Assembly: GCA_934567745.1 (NCBI GenBank)
Contig: CAKTJM010000004.1
Coordinates: 1-30,994, forward strand
From: an uncultured Eubacteriales bacterium
Lineage (GTDB): Bacteria; Bacillota; Clostridia; Oscillospirales; Oscillospiraceae
DNA: 30,994 nucleotides
Direction of reading: 5' to 3'
In this document: positions 27,303 through 30,994 of the stretch, one piece after another
Layout of the letters: each line of letters begins with the position of its first letter
Numbering within the stretch: position 1 is the stretch's first letter
The notes under the pieces: model-generated
Seen by the model: only the letters and a program-made list of their open reading frames with translations
Told to the model about the DNA's origin: nothing
The model's database searches: none
Translations under genes and position numbers: made by a program

Positions 27303-28820
27303 ATGAAGAAAGAGCGACCGTGGGACGGCGGCCCGCCGCCCCATCCGCGCCGGGAGCCGCGCTTCGACGGACCGCTGACGGCGGAGCGGCTGCGCGCCCT
27401 GTTCCGGGGCTGTGCGGACTTCGCCGAGCGCACGGTCCTGCTGGGCGGCGACCCGAGGAAGCGCACGACGGTCTTCCTGATCGAGGGGCAGGTCCGGGCG
27501 GAGCGGCTGAGCGACTTCGTCCTGCGGCCGCTGGCCACGAGCGAGCTGCTGCGGACGGCGGACCGCCGAGACACGCTGCGGATGATGACGGACGGGATCG
27601 TCTATTGTAAGACCGTACAGGTGTGCACGACGCTGGACGAGGCGGCCTTCGCCCTGGTGGACGGGAGCGCGGTCTTCGATTTCCCGGGTGAGGGCCGGAT
27701 GGTGGCCTACTCCGTGGCGACGGAGGAGAAGCGCTCGGTGAGCAGCCCGGAGAACGAGCCGTCGCTCAAGGGCGCGCGGGACTCCTTCGTGGAGTCCCTG
27801 CGCACGAACACGTCCCTGGTCCGCCGCCGCCTGCGCGCGCCGGAGCTGAAGATCGCGGAGTCGATCGCGGGGCGGCAGAGCGTGACGCCGATCGACGTGC
27901 TCTATCTCGACGGTCTGACGGACCCCGATCTGGTGGCCGAGGCCCGCCGCCGCGTGGAGCGGATCGACACGGACGAGCTCCTCCAGACGGCGTGTCTGGA
28001 GGAGCAGATCGTGGACGAGACGCGCACGGCCTTCCCGCTGGTGGCCTACACGGAGCGGCCGGACCGCTTCTGCGCGGGCCTGGTCGAGGGCCGGGTGGGG
28101 ATCCTGGTGGACGGGATCCCGCTGGGCTATCTGATCCCGGGCACGGTGGGGCAGTTCTTCACGACCGGGCAGGACCGGGCGCAGAACTGGGTGGCGGCCT
28201 CGTGCCTGTCCGTCCTGCGGTACCTGTGCATGCTGGCATCGCTCTTCCTCCCGGCGATCTATGTGGCGGCGGTGGATTTCCACCCGGAGATGCTCCCGGC
28301 GCGGCTGGCCTGGTCCATCGCGGAGGCGAAGGCGGACGTGCCGTTCACGACGGTGTTCGAGGTGCTGATCCTGCTCCTGGCGTTCGAGATCGTGCAGGAG
28401 GCGGGCCTGCGCCTGCCCAGCTCGATCGGGCAGACGGTGTCCATCCTGGGCGGTCTGGTGGTCGGGTCGGCGGCGGTGGAGGCGAAGATCGTCTCGCCGG
28501 TCGTGCTGATCGTGGTGGCCATCGCGGGCATCGCGGGCTACACAGTGCCGAGCCAGGAGTTCTCCGGTGCGCTGCGCATCTGGCGGTTCCTGCTGGCGAT
28601 CGCGGGGGCGGTCGGCGGGCTGTTCGCCGTGACGGCCGCGGCGGCGGTGCTCGTGTGCCGTCTGGCGCGGATGGAGAGCTTCGGCGTGCCCTACCTGACG
28701 CCGTTCGCGGCGGCGGGGGACGAGCGGGCCGCGGGCCACGGGGCGATCCGGTGGCCGATCCCATGGGTGAAGTGGCGGGCGCGCTCGCTGCACACGAGGA
28801 ACCGGAGGCGACAGGGATGA
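27303..28820 (+). CDS. GerA-family germinant receptor A subunit
   Basis: 505 residues. GerA-type A subunits sit in the spore inner membrane and help sense nutrients to trigger germination. A soluble N-terminal part (about 1-250, with NTSLVRRRLRAPELKI and VTPIDVLYLDGLTD) precedes the conserved FPLVAYTERPDRFCAGLVEG and GRVGILVDGIPLGYLIPGTV segments, then several TM helices (for example IYVAAVDFHPEMLP flanked by hydrophobic stretches, and PSSIGQTVSILGGLVVG). The basic C-terminal tail is cytoplasmic. ATG start with AGGGGG eight bases upstream. Its stop overlaps the next ATG, so the operon is translated in coupled fashion. The germinant cannot be deduced. Confidence 0.95.
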   Translation: MKKERPWDGGPPPHPRREPRFDGPLTAERLRALFRGCADFAERTVLLGGDPRKRTTVFLIEGQVRAERLSDFVLRPLATSELLRTADRRDTLRMMTDGIVYCKTVQVCTTLDEAAFALVDGSAVFDFPGEGRMVAYSVATEEKRSVSSPENEPSLKGARDSFVESLRTNTSLVRRRLRAPELKIAESIAGRQSVTPIDVLYLDGLTDPDLVAEARRRVERIDTDELLQTACLEEQIVDETRTAFPLVAYTERPDRFCAGLVEGRVGILVDGIPLGYLIPGTVGQFFTTGQDRAQNWVAASCLSVLRYLCMLASLFLPAIYVAAVDFHPEMLPARLAWSIAEAKADVPFTTVFEVLILLLAFEIVQEAGLRLPSSIGQTVSILGGLVVGSAAVEAKIVSPVVLIVVAIAGIAGYTVPSQEFSGALRIWRFLLAIAGAVGGLFAVTAAAAVLVCRLARMESFGVPYLTPFAAAGDERAAGHGAIRWPIPWVKWRARSLHTRNRRRQG

Positions 28821-29845
28821 GGAGAGCGATGGGCCTGGTGCTGGCGGTCCTGACCGCGTGTCTGCTGACCGGCTGCGCGGGGACGCCGCAGAGCCGGGAG
28901 GCGGGCCGCACGGCGGTGGTGAGCGTCCTAGGGGCGGAGCCGTCCCCGGAGGGCCTGCGCATCCACGCGGCGGCCGAGGGCCGCGGTGAGGAGGGGCCGA
29001 TGAGGACCGACGGCGTCGGGGCGACCCCGGCGGAGGCGGTCGAGGCGCTCTCGCGGCGCGGGGCGGACGTGGTCAGCTGCGCGCACGTGGAGCATCTCGT
29101 CCTCTCCTGGACCGCGGCGGAGCGGCTCCCCGACCTGCTGAGCTACGCCTTCCAGGACCCGCAGCAGAGCACGGAGACGATGCTGTGGGTCCTGCGCGCG
29201 CCGTCGCTGGTGGGCCTGTTCGACGGCACGCGGGACACGGCGAAGGAGCTGGCGCTCTGGAAGAGCATCGGGGAGGACCGTCAGGGCCTGGTCCCGGTGA
29301 CGCTGCGCGACGCGGCCTCGCGCCTGGCGGCGGGCGGGGACGTCCTGATCCCGACGCTGGCGCTGGACGGGGACGACCTGTCCTTCGCGGGGCTGACGCT
29401 GTATCAGGACGGGGCGTTCACGACCTGTCTGGAGGGGCAGGAGGCCCTGGGCGCGGCCCTGCTGCTGGGCCAGCGGATCCACTGGACGGCCTCGGCCGGA
29501 TCGGAGGCGGTGTCGCTCCAGGCCTCCGGCTGCCGCGTGGAGCCGGTCTGGGCGCGCGGCGCGCTGGAGGGCCTGTCGGTCCGCTGCCGCCTGGAGGGCG
29601 TGCGGACGGGCGGCTGGGAACGCCGCGACGAGGGGACCGAGCGGCTGGAGGCGGAGGTCTCCACGGCGATGCGGGCGGCGGTGGCTGCTTTGCAGCGGGC
29701 CGGATCCGACGGCGCGGGGCTGCTCGGCCGGGCGGGGCTGGCGGCGCCGCTGCGGTGGCAGGGGCTGTCACAGCAGTGGGCGCAGGCGTTCCCCTCCTGC
29801 CCGGTGACGGTGGAGGCGGAGCTCTCGGTGACGGAGCGGTATTGA
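28817..29845 (+). CDS. GerC-family germinant receptor lipoprotein
   Basis: 342 residues, beginning with a lipoprotein signal peptide and lipobox LLTGC (C20). The remainder is the GerC layout: an N-terminal domain with SREAGRTAVVSVLGAE and VVSCAHVEHLVLS, a middle region (RDAASRLAAGGDVLIPTLAL), and a C-terminal domain ending CPVTVEAELSVTERY. In Bacillus, C subunits are lipid-anchored at the outer face of the spore inner membrane and needed for receptor function. The ATG overlaps the GerA-type stop (ATGA), with GGAGG nine bases upstream. Placed before the B subunit rather than after it. Low sequence conservation is normal for this family. Confidence 0.85.
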   Translation: MRRAMGLVLAVLTACLLTGCAGTPQSREAGRTAVVSVLGAEPSPEGLRIHAAAEGRGEEGPMRTDGVGATPAEAVEALSRRGADVVSCAHVEHLVLSWTAAERLPDLLSYAFQDPQQSTETMLWVLRAPSLVGLFDGTRDTAKELALWKSIGEDRQGLVPVTLRDAASRLAAGGDVLIPTLALDGDDLSFAGLTLYQDGAFTTCLEGQEALGAALLLGQRIHWTASAGSEAVSLQASGCRVEPVWARGALEGLSVRCRLEGVRTGGWERRDEGTERLEAEVSTAMRAAVAALQRAGSDGAGLLGRAGLAAPLRWQGLSQQWAQAFPSCPVTVEAELSVTERY

Positions 29846-29864
29846 GAAAAGAGGGGGCGGCGCG

Positions 29865-30935
29865 ATGCGCGACGATACGATATCCCTGCGCCAGATGGGC
29901 GCGGTGCTCTTCCTGGCGCTCTTCGCGCTGGGGACGGAGCTGCTGCCGGAGCGGCTGGCGGCGTCCGGCGGGGCCGGGTGGCTGTGCCCGCTGCTGGCGG
30001 GGGCCATCGCGGTGGGGCTGGGGGCGCTCCTGCTCTGGCGGGGCCATCCCCGGCGGCTGGCCGAGCGGCTGTGCCGCCATGGCTGGGCCGGGCGCGCGGC
30101 GGTGTGGGCCTTCCTCCTGTGGGGCGTGGTCCTGACGGCGGCGCACGCGGGCCGCATCGGCGGGCGGCTGTCCGACTCGCTCCACGCCTCGCCGGTCTGG
30201 TTGAGCGCGGCGGCGCTCCTGCTGGCGGGCTGGATGGCGGCGGGCGGTCTGCCCGCCTTCGCGCGGGCGTGCGAGATCTTCGCCCTGGCCGTCGGGACGG
30301 CGTTCGCCCTCATCGTGCTCTTCGGGGCCTTCCGCCTGCGGTGGGACCTCGTCCTGCTGTGGCGGCGGGAGGAGCTGGCGCAGGTCCCCGGCGGCGCGGT
30401 CTCGACGCTCGGGGCGGTCGCGGCGGGGGGCTACGCCCTCTTCCTGGCGGGCGACGTGGCCCGTGAGGAGGGGTGGGAGCGGCGGCTCCTGCGGCGGATG
30501 GGCTGGCTGTTCGGCCTGCTGGGCGCGGCGATGCTGCTGGTGCTCGGGCGGCTCGGGGCGGCCCTGTCGGGCCAGATCGACCGGGCGTTCTTCCAGATGG
30601 TCTCCGGGCTGGGGTTCCAGGGGGCGTTCCAGCGGCTGGAGGAGCTGGCGTCCGCGCTGTGGATCCTGGGGGACGTGGCGCTGCTGGGGCTGCTGCTCCT
30701 GTGCCTGCGGCGGCTCCTGGCGAACGGGCTGGGCCGGGCGGAGCGGCCGGCCCAGGGGTGGATCCTCACCGGGGCGGTGTTCCTGCTGAGTATGGACGCG
30801 GCGTTCTGGGATCGGATCCTGGCGGGGCAGCTCCTGCCGGTCGGGAACCTGATCGCGGGGGCGCTGATGGCGGCCTGCCTCTTCGTTCCGGGCGAAGAAA
30901 CGAAAAAAGAGAAGAAATTTTCCAAAAAGGCTTGA
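29865..30935 (+). CDS. GerB-family spore germination permease subunit
   Basis: 356 residues of about ten hydrophobic segments, an APC-type permease-like membrane protein. It starts with the typical DTISLRQMGAVLFLALFALG and shows LPAFARACEIFALAVGTAFA, RLRWDLVLLW and ELASALWILGDVALLGLLLL; the C-terminus is short and Lys-rich (KKEKKFSKKA). B subunits bind the germinant in Bacillus and Clostridia. GGGGGCGG precedes the ATG by a few bases. It follows the GerC gene by 19 bases, completing an A-C-B operon. The stop codon lies within the -35 of the next promoter, so the operon ends without an obvious terminator before that promoter. Confidence 0.9.
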   Translation: MRDDTISLRQMGAVLFLALFALGTELLPERLAASGGAGWLCPLLAGAIAVGLGALLLWRGHPRRLAERLCRHGWAGRAAVWAFLLWGVVLTAAHAGRIGGRLSDSLHASPVWLSAAALLLAGWMAAGGLPAFARACEIFALAVGTAFALIVLFGAFRLRWDLVLLWRREELAQVPGGAVSTLGAVAAGGYALFLAGDVAREEGWERRLLRRMGWLFGLLGAAMLLVLGRLGAALSGQIDRAFFQMVSGLGFQGAFQRLEELASALWILGDVALLGLLLLCLRRLLANGLGRAERPAQGWILTGAVFLLSMDAAFWDRILAGQLLPVGNLIAGALMAACLFVPGEETKKEKKFSKKA

Positions 30936-30960
30936 CAGGAGCGTCTGGCGGTGCTATTAT
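30932..30960 (+). promoter_or_regulatory. Strong SigA promoter directed out of the window
   Basis: Perfect TTGACA (30932-30937), 17-base spacer, TATTAT (30955-30960). The next bases carry a small CTGTC/GACAG inverted repeat (30968-30982). The gene it serves is beyond the window edge. Confidence 0.85.
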
Positions 30961-30994
30961 AGCAAAGCTGTCGCGAGGACAGGCACCGAAGATA

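Overview
The window looks like chromosomal DNA from a high-GC, spore-forming member of the Clostridia, most likely an Oscillospiraceae-type gut anaerobe. The reasons are a complete GerA-type germinant-receptor operon behind a plausible forespore promoter, an SLH-domain protein, the prs-pth-mfd order known from Firmicutes, an acetyl-CoA thiolase of the butyrate/acetoacetyl-CoA type, a protein of the 2-hydroxyacyl-CoA dehydratase/activase superfamily, strong Shine-Dalgarno sites, and SigA promoters with 17-bp spacers standing out as AT-rich islands. The taxonomic placement is inference.

Layout. 1-3.5 kb: an unrecognised proline-rich protein (cut by the window edge) and rlmB on the minus strand, divergent from ftsH. 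3.5-5.2 kb: a small DUF2007-like protein and a stand-alone CoA-enzyme-activase-like protein. 5.2-6.9 kb: a small accessory patch with a 67-residue unknown, a candidate antisense small RNA, a tail-anchored XRE regulator, a repeat-rich operator-like region and a second XRE regulator. 6.9-9.0 kb: a diacylglycerol-kinase-like lipid kinase, divergent from ylmH and a DUF896 gene, with overlapping -35 boxes. 9.0-12.6 kb: serC, serA, gamma-carbonic anhydrase and a papain/C39-like protein, apparently one minus-strand operon with a strong hairpin between serC and serA. 12.8-14.1 kb: a monocistronic thiolase. 14.3-19.3 kb: prs, pth and mfd (minus strand). 19.5-24 kb: a PrsA-like foldase lipoprotein, a structured intergenic repeat and a Ca2+-type P-ATPase. 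24-25.7 kb: an ECF sigma factor with an overlapping DUF4179-type membrane anti-sigma candidate. 25.8-26.0 kb: a truncated RelE/ParE-like toxin gene that still has a promoter. 26-27.1 kb: an SLH-domain exported protein. 27.3-30.9 kb: the germinant receptor operon in A-C-B order. The last bases hold a strong promoter firing out of the window.

How the parts fit. Most genes are housekeeping: translation and rRNA maturation (rlmB, pth, ylmH), proteostasis (ftsH, PrsA-like), transcription-coupled repair (mfd), nucleotide precursor supply (prs), serine synthesis (serC/serA) and envelope or stress functions (lipid kinase, sigma/anti-sigma, SLH protein, Ca2+ ATPase). I found no CRISPR array, rRNA, tRNA, full insertion sequence or obvious defence island. 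The less ordinary material is in small intergenic or accessory spots: the antisense-RNA candidate at 5.5 kb, the hairpin-rich repeat flanked by 27-bp direct repeats at 20.9-21.2 kb, the toxin remnant at 25.9 kb and the shared divergent promoter at 7.85 kb.
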